Positions 21,136 through 32,500 of a DNA stretch of 64,000 bases are shown in pieces. The position numbers and the translations under genes were made by a program. Where the stretch lies: positions 4,416,421-4,480,420 of the forward strand of contig CAMZMU010000049.1 in the NCBI GenBank assembly GCA_947311845.1. The letters run 5' to 3'. The notes beneath the pieces are model-generated. The model saw nothing but the letters and a program-made list of their open reading frames with translations. It ran no database searches and was not told the origin of the DNA. How positions within the stretch are numbered: position 1 is the first letter of the stretch; the number at the start of each line of letters is the position of its first letter. The DNA is from Poa pratensis (Eukaryota; Streptophyta; Magnoliopsida; Poales; Poaceae).

Positions 21136-23480
21136 CTGCTTGCGCAGAATTCTTTTGTTATTTCAAGCGAATAAGCTAGTGAACCTACATTTTATCACAT
21201 GATGGAAAGGGAGCTGCTGTCAGCATGATGCACAGTTCTTTTTCTTACTATATGGTTATAAAGCACCACACTATCACATATTTTGTTTGAGTTATAAATA
21301 TATACATAGACTTACCAGAGAGCCACAGCAGTGACGCTTCAAGCCTTATTCTTGACCTTTTAGGACAGACGAAAACATGATTACACAATTGTGAAAGTTA
21401 GGCCCGGAAGATAAATCAGTTTTCAAATATCTAGCATGAAAGCGTTGCACAAAGCTATAGACTATGGGCAGTCGTTTTATAGAACTAATACAAATTGATT
21501 TCTGTAAGCTTAAGAATCGGCAAAATGAAATTAATTTAGAGACTATGTATTGGCAGCCAATTATTGTCTGACTGACCATCAGATCAAGATCTGTACGACT
21601 AGATTAGCCCTCAACCATTTATATTTATCTCACCCCACTTTCACCTCATAATCAAACACTCTCCCCATCCTCCGGAAACCCCTGCCACCCACTCCTCAAG
21701 CTCAAGCACCCTCAGCTGCCAGCGCCACCGAGGACCGCAAGGCCCACCATTACCCCCATTTTTCCCTCCTCCCTCCTTCCCTCTCTACGCGGTGCCCGTC
21801 TCCCCGACCGCCCCTGCCATCTTTCCTGTCTCCAATGGCCCCACTGCCGCTGGATTCGATTCATAGTCTCAACCACCACCCAACCCTCCCAGCTCAACTT
21901 GTCACCAGCGTTCTCGCCATGCCCACAGCCTCCCTTAAAAACTGTCACCACCACTCTTACCGGTCATCCCTCGAAGCCACAGGGCAACAGAGAGCCACCA
22001 TCCACCCCCTAACCCTAACCGTAACCTCGCCAACAGTGGTGCATGTGCAGAAAGAGGCGGACCATCGTCAGAGCACACAACAGCAGTGAAGCGGTGGAGA
22101 AGGTAGGAAGAAGGAAGCAAGCAAGCAAGAGGAGGGCAAAGGATTGGTACACAATGATTGTTGGCCAAGAACAGAACAGTCAGCGTTAATTAATTAAAAG
22201 GCCATTTCCATTTGAATGGGGTAACTAATTGTAGGGAGAAGTTGTAACAGTATGACTTGATACAACCATGCTATGTTTTTCTTAATGAGTAATGATAGAA
22301 AGGATTACCGCAGTGTGCATGCATGCTCTGAGCGCTAGGAACTCCTTAGAGCACATATTATGCTCAATCTCGGGGACCTTTGCTGCTACGCACCTCCCGT
22401 AATCTTTTGCCTGCATAGCATAGCAGATAAACAGAACGGTCACAACATAAATCATAAGGTCATTGATTATTCATTCATCTTCACTAAGCCAGTTGACACT
22501 ACCATTTGAATGATTTCATGAATTACATTTGGTACCACTAGTATAGCAAGTCACATAACCCTTCAGTGTCAAAAACAAATCGCAGGGAATGTGTACAAAT
22601 ATTGTCCATTCCGACATACTCCTACTTAGCTACAACTCATATAGTGCTGATGGCAAGGCATCATTGCGCAACTTATCAGCTAAGCAGTGACATGAAACCA
22701 ATGTTTTTCAGTCAAGCAACTTATCAGAGTGTAAGGCAGATCTGCAGGTTGAAACTATGTAGGAGAGACTCGGACCAACAAAATATAGAAAATTCGGCAG
22801 CCAAGTTTACAGGCAATAAACTGGAGTAAGCTTCTGAAGTATAGCAATAATCATCCAAAGGGCGGAGAAGCAACTATGGAATAACTAAGCAGCAGACATC
22901 CTCCAGGTAGCCGCGAATCAAAATCAGGACTAAGCTGGGGTACACTGATCGAATTAGACGTATAGCAACAGGGTCCTAACGATGTGGCAAGCAACAATAT
23001 GATACTAGGGAAGTAGTATTACCAGGGTTTCCAACTAGCAAAATAGACACTAGGTACGACAGTTTTATCACCCATCTTGATCATCCCAACCGCACTAAAC
23101 CAGTCAAATCCACTTATATGCGACAGGAAAAAGGAAAAGCTCAACAGGGCCAATCCGATCCCCACATGTAGGGGGGGTTAGAGAGAGAGCGCGCGCGCCG
23201 TGGGTGGAGGGAGGGGGGAGGATCCGCACCTGGGACGCGCACGTCGCGAGGATCCGAGACAGCGTGGAGGTTGCGGCCGCCGGCTTCCGTTCCTTCATCC
23301 AAACCCCGGCCAGATCACGCAACCATAGCAGTGGGTCGAAGGGGAATTCGGGTGAGCCAAAGCTGGGGCAGCAGTCGCGGCAGGCAAGAGGGGGCTGGAT
23401 TTGAGCTCGCGCCGGCGTCTTCACCGGCCGGTCCACGACGAGGCAAGCAGGCAGGTCAACAATGGCTACGCTAGGCTAGC
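21136..23480 (-). other. Probable 5' leader exons, first introns and promoter of the RMC1-like gene
   Basis: A GC-rich block at about 23228-23450 ends on the minus strand in gcgtcccag|gtgcgg, a good donor, and is a likely first non-coding exon. A second exon-like block, 22411-22313, lies between tatgcag and a gtaatc donor and may be leader. Neither shows conserved coding sequence. The intron at 21600-22190 contains a pyrimidine-rich, GC-rich patch of unknown origin. Everything here is inference from splice-like signals. Confidence 0.4.
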
Positions 23481-23579
23481 TGCTCCGGTTTATGGGCTTT
23501 GCTGATTAGCGACGCGAAACGGCTGCGCTGCCTGAATCGTCGCGCAGGTGCCTGGTGGGTTGGCCCGTTTCGCCGTCTT

Positions 23580-23950
23580 TTCTTTGTTTTCCTTTTCTCT
23601 TTGTTCTCTTCTTCTTTCTTTTTGTTTTCCTTTCCTTTTTTTCATTTATTTTTATTTTTGAAAATTGTTCAGAATTTTGAAAAAAGTTTCAGATTTTGAA
23701 AAAAAATTGGATTTAGAAAATGTTCAAATTTTTAAAACTCTCATACATTGAAAACTTTTCGAAATTTGTTTAAATTTGAAAATTGTTCAAACTAAAAAAC
23801 GTTCAGATTTTTTAAAAATGTTTGAATTCAAAAAACGTTCAGATTTTGAAAATTTTCAAATTTAAATAATCGTTCAAATTTAAAAAAACGTTCAGTTCTG
23901 AAGTTTATTCAGATTTAAAAATTTCAGATAAAAAACATGTTTTTAAAGGC
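23580..23950. repeat. AT-rich array of gttcaaattt/gaaaatgttc words
   Basis: A T-rich tract is followed by many degenerate copies of words such as aaaacgttcagattttgaaa and gttcaaatttaaa. Flanks at 23500-23575 and 23990-24060 are GC-rich. Such arrays occur in the interior of some grass DNA transposons, but no paired termini could be fixed here. Confidence 0.5.
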
Positions 23951-24121
23951 GGAAAAAAACTGTGCTTTTTTGTTTGGGCTGCTCCAAAAAAGCGGTCCAT
24001 GAAGGAGTCGCTTGAGGCGGGCGGGGCGAAATGCGCCGCCTCTGGGCGTGATATAGGAGCTCCCGTCATAGAGTGGAGAGGGAATGGAAGAAGGCAGCAT
24101 ATAGAACGAGATTGAATGAAC

Positions 24122-24450
24122 ATTCTACTTTCATCTGGCTTATTCTTCCTCTCGTGTGGATACTCGTCTTTTTTCAGGTCCGGTGGCTACCATAAGCAAC
24201 CATCGTATCCAGTTTGTATCGATATTACGTCCCGGCGATCACTGGCGACATGGGGTGTGATAGTTTTGTATCATAGCTATCGCAATTCTACTTTCATCTG
24301 GCTTATTCTTCCTCTCGTGTGGATACTCGTCTCTTTTCAGGTCCGGTGGCTACCATAAGCAACCATCGTATACAGTTTGTATCGATATTACGTCCTGGCG
24401 ATCACTGGCGACATGGGGTGTGATAGTTTTGTATCATAGCTTTCGCAATC
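24122..24450. repeat. Two-copy tandem duplication, ~163-bp unit
   Basis: attctactttcatctggctt starts copies at 24122 and 24285. Both run through gtccggtggctaccataagc, ccagtttgtatcgatattac (one changed base in copy two) and gcgatcactggcgacatggg to a tttgtatcatagct end near 24441. The copies are almost identical, so the duplication is recent. Confidence 0.9.
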
Positions 24451-25195
24451 CAGACGCGCTTCTCACAATATCTCAATCTTGGTACATCCCGCCGTGATGA
24501 TTTATGATCACTTTCGAGCTTGATTGGGTGTAATTCCTGGTTGATTTGTAGGAGAGGTCTCTAAGGTTTGCATTCAAGTGGAGTGTAGAGCAAGGAAACA
24601 TGGAGGGGAAGGTGACCACCATGGTGCCGAGAAGGTGTTCGACTGAATGCCTAGTTTGCCTCCTGTCCTGGTTCAACAAGAGCGAGCGATGAATCGCATC
24701 TTAGTAGTTGACATCCACGAGATAATCTACCATATGGCAAGAGAGGTGCTTCATATGGTCTTCGGTCCTTATGTTGGTGAGAAGGGCGTGCTTATGATGG
24801 TGCTTGAGAAGATAGAAACCATGGATATATGATGCAGCGATGGCAGTTGGAGCTGCAACCATGAACGGGATTAGAGCGGCCACTACCGCGAGCCAGGGAA
24901 AGATCAGAGAACTTGGTGTGGGTGGCAAGGACAGAAAGATGAGGTAAGTGGGCGGCATTGGTGCAAGGGAGAGGAAAAGGGACACTTTGTAGGCATGTGC
25001 AGTCGGCCGGCTATAATGACGACCGGGAAGCGTTCTCGCACCGAGCGGGGCATTGAATCGGCTCGCCAGACTAAGCGTCCAGCGAGATAGATTAGGCAAG
25101 AGACATGAAGCGGAAAGACCCACAACGTAGGTGGCGAGGCAACTTTTTTCCGGTCTGGGGACAACGGCACTGAAGGCACGCTAATTCAGGGAAGG
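24451..25195. other. Low-information DNA left of the retroelement stack
   Basis: Short frames on both strands show no recognisable domain. The region ends at the TG terminus of E5; the E5 target duplication would begin with gaagg (25191-25195) but its partner lies beyond the window. Confidence 0.4.
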
Positions 25196-26324
25196 TGAAA
25201 GTGCATGAGCCCTCATATGTGGTTTTGGTAATTAATGACAATATCTATGGACTAATGGTTGCATTGAGCTATCCTTGTAGGGCTTTCCATTGGCAATGCT
25301 TGAACACCATGTGTTGGTATCAAGATTGAAAGAAGAAGATAAAGTGATGACCAAAGTAATATTCAAGGTGTGATCCACACAAATGGTAATCTAGAGTTGA
25401 GCTTATTGTAAGCATGGCATGGAAAAGAAGATTGAATGAACATTCATGTTTATCTCCAAGCCATCATCTATATCAAAAGAAGAATATGAAGCGCAAGTGG
25501 ATACATGAAGACGGAGCTAAGCGAGGCGCTCCCATAATGGTGTATGGGGAGTATTTGGAGAAGTCTTCATCAAACATATGCTAGCAAGCGCAATCAAGAA
25601 AGATGGTTCACTTGAAGAGATCAAGATCGTCATCATCTAGCTCAAGAGAAATGCGCAAGGCAAATGTATGATCTTGATAGGTTTCTATTTTACCGGTCTT
25701 ATGGTGTTAGTGGGAGACCGGGTTATAGGGATAAACGGCGTACTATCAAGAGGGGCTCTCAAGTGAGTAACTTGATCGCATCTTTATGGAGAGCTCAAAC
25801 CTTTGCATACTTGGCATCATCATCTTTCTTGGTTCTTCTTTGGATTTTATCCATGTGAGAATTTAGAGCTTGTGTTCATCTCTATACCTAGATCTAGTTC
25901 ATCAAAAACGGATTTCATATACATATCTTGTTGCGTTTTTTGATTTTGGAGGTTTTACCGGCTTATCTTTTCTAGAGAGGTCAAACTCTCTCCTTGTGGT
26001 TTCCTCCTCACATGATGGACTATGATGTGTATAAGCAGGATCTTGTAGGGCTTGTGATTATCTTCGAAACAAGCCCAAGATCATAGAAAACGGAGTCTTG
26101 ATGAATATCTTGTTGAGTTTTGATGTTGGAGGATTTACTGGTTGTTCTTTTATAGAGAAGGTTTAACTTTCTACATTTGGTTTAATCCTCCCTTATTGGA
26201 CAATGATGTTTCTCTGCATAATCTTGAAGAGCTCTTCGTTGCGATTTCAACGAGCCCAAGATCATCGAAATCGGAGTCCGGATGAAAAAGATATTGCAGT
26301 TTTCGTTTTGCTGTTGCTGTCAAT

Positions 26325-26517
26325 TTTTAGACAACCGGATATTCTGATTAACTTTCGGAATTTCTGGTTAGAAATATCCGGCTCCCTCCAGTCCTTAGCC
26401 GAATTTCCTGGATTAAACTTCTAGACCTGATTTTCCGGTCCTAATTTGACCCGGAATATCCGGTTTTTCGTGCTGTAACGGTTATATTTTGGAGGGGGGG
26501 GGGGGGGGCTATAAATA
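26325..26517 (+). promoter_or_regulatory. E5 LTR promoter: CCGG-type words, 15-G run and TATA box
   Basis: Words related to ccggaatatccgg (26452-26464 is the clearest; others near 26336, 26380 and 26435) precede a run of 15 G at 26494-26508. The run directly abuts ctataaatacccc (TATA 26510-26517). The arrangement parallels the solo LTR promoter at 7041-7290. Confidence 0.6.
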
Positions 26518-27322
26518 CCCCTCCCCTTTTTCAACCTCAAGCTAAGCTCATTTTTCTCTCTCTCCCCCACCATTGTTGACCTTCGAAAGTTTGCCCCTCT
26601 CCCAATTCCTCCCATGATTCTTGCATATCTTTGAGGGATTTGAGAGAGGAGATCTAGATCTACATTTCCACCAATCCATCTCTCCTCTAAGTGAGGGGAA
26701 CCCTTTCGATCTAGATCTTGGAGTTCCATTTGTTGAGTTCTTCTTTGTTCTTCCTCTCTTCTCCCCCCATAAGCATTAGTTGCTGGGATTTAAGAGTGAA
26801 GGATTTGATCACTTGTGCTCTTGTCATTGCATTTGTGCATCGGTTTATGCTCTGCACGAGGATTCGTGGAAGTGAAAGTTTGTGAACTTGTTACTCTTGG
26901 GTCTTTGGACACTAGACGCCTTTGTGGTGGTTGAGACCTCTTGTGGTCACTTGTAGCCGTTCGGGAGCCCCCAATCCAGTTGTGGGTTGTGCCTCGAATT
27001 GTTGTTGTAAAGGCTTCGGACTCCGCCTTGAAAGTTTCCGATAGTTGAAGGTGAACCAAACCTTTGTGGTGCGGTTCATCGGAGAAAAAGGTGAAGCCTT
27101 TGTGGCCGTTGAGTCATTGTGTTGACTCACACCTCTCCAACAAGACGTACTCCCCTAAAAAGGAGGAACTCGGGAATACATCCTCGTCTCCGCGTGCCTC
27201 AGTTATTTCTATACCCGAGCTCTTTACTTATGCACTTTACATTCTGATAGCCTTCGTGCTTGAAGTATTCTATATTGCTCTCACATTGTTGCTTGTCTTG
27301 CTTAGCATAAGTTGTTGGTGCA

Positions 27323-28933
27323 TGATTGCGTGGATCACACGTTCGCTGGGAGACCCCAAGAGGAAGGTATGAAGCAGTGTAGCAGCAGTTTCCCTCAGTA
27401 TGAAACCAAGGTTTAATCGAACCAGTAGGAGCAAGAAATCACTTCTGAAAGTTGTTGGTGGCGGAATATGGCACGACGCAACACCAGGGAATCCGGCGCC
27501 GATGTGGAATCTGCACACAACACAATCAAACTACTTGCCCCAACGAAACAGTGAGGTTGTCAATCTCACCGGCTTGCTGAAAACAAAGGATTAAACGTAT
27601 GGTGTGAAAAACAGTAGTAAATTGCAGAGAATGAAAAGGAACAATGGTTGCAGTTGGTTGTATTATCAATGTAAAAGAATGGACCGGGGTCCACAGTTCA
27701 CTAGTGGTGTCTCTCCATAAAAAGATAACTAACATGCTGGGTGAACAAATTACAGCTGGGCAATTGACAAAATATTGAGCGCATGACAATGCATATATAT
27801 GACATGATGATTACTATGATATTCATGTGGGCATTACGACAAAATACATAGACCGTTATCCAACAGCGTCTATGACTAATAATCCACCGCCAGGTTGTCA
27901 TCCGAGTTCCCCGTTGGTATTAAGTTGCAAGCAACGGATAATTGCATTAAGTAATGTGCGTAATGTAAACAAATGCATTAGACCTAACGGCGCACCCTTA
28001 AGCTAAGCATCGGTTATTTTATCCCTAGTGGCAACAGCACATCCACAATCTTAAAAGTTATTGTCACTCTCCCAGATTACCGGAGGCATGAACCCACTAT
28101 CTAGCATAAATACTCACTCTTGGAGGTACAAGCATCTACTTGGCCAAAGCATCTACTAGTAACGGAAAGCATGCAAGATCATAAATAACATATAAGATAG
28201 ATTGATAATCAACTTGACATAGTATTCAATATTCATCGGATCCCAGCAAACACAACATGTAGCATTACAATAAGATGATCTTGATCATGATAGGCAGCTC
28301 ACAAGATCTAAACATGATAGCATAAAGTGGAGAGACAACCATCTAGCTACTGCCATAGACCCGTAGTCCAAGGATGAACTACTCACACATCACTCCGGAG
28401 GCAGGCATGGTGATGTAGAGCCCTCCAATGATGATTCCCCTCTCCGGCAGGGTGCGGAGAAGAGCTTCTGAACCCTCCCGGGCTAGGGTTGACGGCGGCG
28501 GCGTCTCTGGAACTTTTCGTGGATAATGGCTCGGGTATTTAGGGTTTTCGCGTCGGGAAGAATAAATAGGCGAAAGGGCGGCGGCTGCAGAGCCACGTGG
28601 GCCCCACACCACCCCACGGCGCAGCAGGGGGGCCGCGCGGCCCCATGGTGTGCCTGCCACGTGGCCCTCCTCCGTCTCTCCTCTGGACTCCGTGTTCGTG
28701 TTGGAAAAATAGGAAGTTATGTCCAAGTTTCGTCCAATTCCGAGAATATTTCCAGACTAGCTTTTCTGGAATACAAAAACATCAGAAAACAGGAACTGAC
28801 ACTGTGGCATCTTATTAATAGGTTAGTCCCAGAAAATGCATAAAAATGCTATAAAGTGTATATAAAACATGTAACAATTGGTATAATGTCAACATGGAAC
28901 ATCAGAAATTATAGATACGTTTGAGACGTATCA
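27323..28933 (-). repeat. E4 3' LTR
   Basis: It starts (minus strand) TGATACGTCTCAAACG and ends ATCCACGCAATCA. It differs from the 5' copy by scattered substitutions and small indels. Confidence 0.92.
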
Positions 28934-28970
28934 AGCATCCCCAAGCTTAGTTCTACTCGTCCTCGAGTAG
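28934..28970 (-). other. E4 polypurine tract with adjoining perfect hairpin
   Basis: The tract aagcttggggatgc abuts the 3' LTR. Fourteen bases upstream of the tract's start region is ctactcg-tcct-cgagtag (28953-28970), a perfect 7-bp stem with a 4-base loop. The same arrangement occurs in E1 at 31684-31720. Confidence 0.75.
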
Positions 28971-30103
28971 GCAAAACGATAAAAACAAAATAATTTCTGA
29001 GGTGACATGCTACAATCATAATCTTGATCAAATAATATTGTAAAGCACATGTTATGAATGAAGTGATCCAGGTCAATGGTTTATAGTTTGCTAGCAAGTA
29101 GATAATGAGCAAACAACTGAATCATATAAGCAAAAACTTTTCATGAATAGTACTTTCGAGACAAGCATCAAAGAGTTTTGCATAAGGGTTAACTCATAAA
29201 GCAATTGATTCTAAGTAAAAGGTACTTAACCAACACAAAGGAAGATTTAAGTTTCAGCAATTGCTTTCAACTTTCAACATACATATCTCATGGATATTTG
29301 TCAACACAAAGCAATATAATAAGTGCAATATACAAGCATAAAAATTGTTGCACCAAAGTTGACACTAGTGTTTGCTTCTAAGATAGGAAGAAGTGGGAAA
29401 ACTGACTCAACATAAAAGTAAAAGAAAGGCCCTTCGCAGAGGGAAGTAGGGATTAAATCATGTGCTAGAGCTTTTTAAGTTTTTGAAATCATAAAGAGAG
29501 TAAAAATAAGTTTTGAGAGCTGTTTGTTAATTGTCAACGAATCAGAAAATGGAAAGTACAATATGACCCCTGCCAACCAGACTTTTAAGAGCGGCTCCCA
29601 CGAATGACGTTATTTCTACCAGCAAGGCAGATCATCCCTCTTCTCTTTTGTTTACACATGCAGATATTTCACTGTTTGTCATTGCTTGACTGATAAATCA
29701 GGACAAAAATGTGAAGAGAATTAAGCGGTTAAAGTTGTAATTAATTGGGACTGGACACCCCATTTGACAGCTCTTTTTGCAAAATTAATGGATAAGCGGA
29801 TGTTTATGCCGCTAGTCCGGTGGTAAAGTCTGTTTGACAGTTGACATAAAGACATCCACCCCGTCCTCATGAGCTTGGTAAACATTGACACAAAATAGGA
29901 GTAATAAAGTTTGAATAGTTTAAAGGTAGCACATGAAAAATTTACTTGGAATGGCAAGAAATACCACATATCGGTAGTTATGGTGGACACAGATGGCATG
30001 GATTTGGCTCAAGGTTTTGGATGCACGAGAAGCATTCCCTCTTAGTACAGAGTTTAGGCTAGCAAGGTTATTTGAAGCAAACACAGGATATCAACCGACA
30101 CAG
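28971..30103 (-). other. E4 3' noncoding region, distal part
   Basis: This is AT-rich internal sequence between the E4 polypurine tract and the E1 insertion site. It has only chance frames. It continues at 38989 on the other side of E1. Confidence 0.6.
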
Positions 30104-31683
30104 TGATGTCTACGCACACTTCTATTCTTGTAGACAGTGTTGGGCCTCCAAGTGCAGAGGTTTGTAGAACAGCAGCAAGTTTCTCTTAAGTGAATAACCC
30201 AAGGTATATCGAACTCAGGGAGGTAGAGGTCAAAGATATCCTTCTCAAGCAACTCTGTAATTAAGATACAAGAAGTCTCTTGTGTCCCCAACACACCTAA
30301 TACACTTGTCAGATGTATAGGTGCACTAGTTCGGCGAAGAGATAGTGAAATGCAAGTAATATGGATGATTATAAGTGGTAATTGCAATCTGAAATAAAGA
30401 TGGCAGCAAGTAAATATGAGACAAAATGAGAGCAAACGGTGTTTCAATACTTGAAAATAAGGCCTAGGGATCATACTTTCACTAGCGGACACTCTCAACA
30501 ATAATAATATAATTAAATACATAGATATTTCCTCTTCACTATGCTACTTTGAGCTATTCCCTTGTTGGATAACGAACACCAATCCACTGCGTAGGGCTAT
30601 AAAAGCACACCTTAAAGTTGCATTCCACATCTAGGGAACCCCAATGTCACTAAGAGCGCCCCAAAATAGCACTAGACAAACACCACAATTTCATAGAGAC
30701 ATCCAACACAAATAATAACTCATGATAAGTATTCATGTAATCTTTAGCCTAAGAGTCACACACGGTACGCACACTGTCAACTTCGCACCATGGGACAAAG
30801 GTGACTCCGGAGTTTACATTAATAAAACCACTCAAGTAGCATAATTCATAAGATAACGAAGAGTAACATCCATGGATCCAACTAGATTACAAAGCTCATG
30901 ATCAAATAAAGATCACACCATGAGAGAGAGATGAACCACATAGCTACCGGTAGAGCCCTCAGCCTCGGTGAAAACTACTCACACATGGTTATGGTGAGCA
31001 CATTTGATGGAGAGGTTGATGAAGAGGTGCAGCCCGGAGTGGAGGCGGCGGCCCGCAGCAGCCACGGCGCGGCCGCGGTGAGCGGCGACGGCGGCGGCCC
31101 TCGGGGGCGGCGGCCCTTGGCCCCCTTCTTCTTCCTTGGTGATGGTGCAGCAATGGAGGAGCTCCTCCCCCTCCTTGGCGGCTGCCAAGAGGAGTAAAAT
31201 TCGTGGCTTTTGGTGGCTTTTTGGTGGCTCTTCACGACCTAGGATTTCCTTCTTTATATGGACTTTCGGATTTCCGTCACCCCCTTTTAGGGTTCCACCA
31301 AAACGGGCCTACAGGCCGCGTCCGAACTCCGATTGGGCTGATCTCGGGCTTAAAATCTTCGTATGGACAATTGTGACAACTTTCTCTCTAATTTGATTTC
31401 CATTGGACACCATCTTCGAGGGTCAAACTGACAATCTCCGTAAAACGTTCTCAGACAGATTTCAGGAAAGTCCCAATTTGACTCCAACAAGGTTTCCTTT
31501 GCCCAATTTTGATAATTCCTACACATTAAAGTGTAAAACAAGAACATTGTGCACTTTGCCAACTATTAGTAGGTTAGTCCAATAAATATCATAATATGAT
31601 ATAAAGTGCATATAAAACATGTGGCAATTGATATAAAACAAGCATGGAACATCAAAAATTATAGATACGTTTGAGACGTATCA
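30104..31683 (-). repeat. E1 3' LTR
   Basis: It is 1580 bases with ends TGATACGTCTC...GTAGACATCA on the minus strand. It carries about 33 extra GC-rich bases near 31075-31108 compared with the 5' copy. The TATA box candidate tataaag lies at 31258-31252. Confidence 0.92.
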
Positions 31684-32500
31684 AGCATCCCCAAGCTTAG
31701 TTCTACTCGTCCTCGAGTAGGTAAAACGATAAAAAAAATTCTGAGGTGACATGCTACCATCATAAACTTGATCAAATATTGTAAGGCACATGTTATGAAT
31801 GAAGTGATGAAGTTATTGCTACATAGAGTCAAATGATTCATTCTTCAAAGGAGTAGCAATGTACAAGATAGATTATAAAGTGATATCAAAATATTACTGC
31901 AAGGATGTTCAATGATAATTCACAAAGTGTAACATAGAAGAAATTACTATGGACCAAATGTATGCATAATGAAAAGTAAAAACATCCTATAATGGTCATA
32001 GAGTACTCTTATGAAATCTGAATATAAAAGATGAAAACTTGGGAAAGATATATAAATGAGTAGAGGTAAAGCATGAATAAATTTCATCTAACTTTCAAAC
32101 TCTTCTACTTAAGTTAATGATTGCAATGTGGTAATCCTTGGTGTCAAGCTCTCATTCCCCTATCATAGCATCTTGAATGATTAAGTTTAAAGTGAAAGCA
32201 AATACGAGTAGTGTGCTTGACAAAGTACAGGTTGAAAGTCTCATTCCCCTTGAATACAAGTACCTACTCCATGTGTTACTCAACTTGGAAAACAAAGCAA
32301 GTTCAAGTTAAATATCATTGTAAGTAATAATAGTATCATTAAGAGCGTCAACTGGGGTACCTCTTGTCCCAGGATATGGAACAAGCCCATATCAAAATGA
32401 CAAGACAAACAAACACAATGAACAATCTGAACACCCTTTTTATTTACCATTAGATAGCTTTTTATTGTAAGGTGTATCACAGAAGGTTCACCATAGCATG
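31684..32500 (-). other. E1 polypurine tract, hairpin and distal 3' noncoding region
   Basis: The polypurine tract lies at 31684-31697 and the perfect hairpin ctactcg-tcct-cgagtag at 31703-31720. The rest is noncoding. The part 32320-32500 matches the last bases of the window (63825-64000) in reverse complement. Confidence 0.7.

Noticed and set aside
22313..22411. Possible coding exon upstream of RMC1 (minus strand)
   Set aside because: It has splice-like ends, but its translation does not resemble the family; kept only as a possible leader exon.
24647..25179. Frames on both strands left of E5
   Set aside because: No domain, no splice structure and no codon bias was recognised.
30931..31197. 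GC-rich frames on both strands inside the E1 LTRs
   Set aside because: They come from GGC-repeat composition in the LTR; the 5' LTR copy differs in frame and length.
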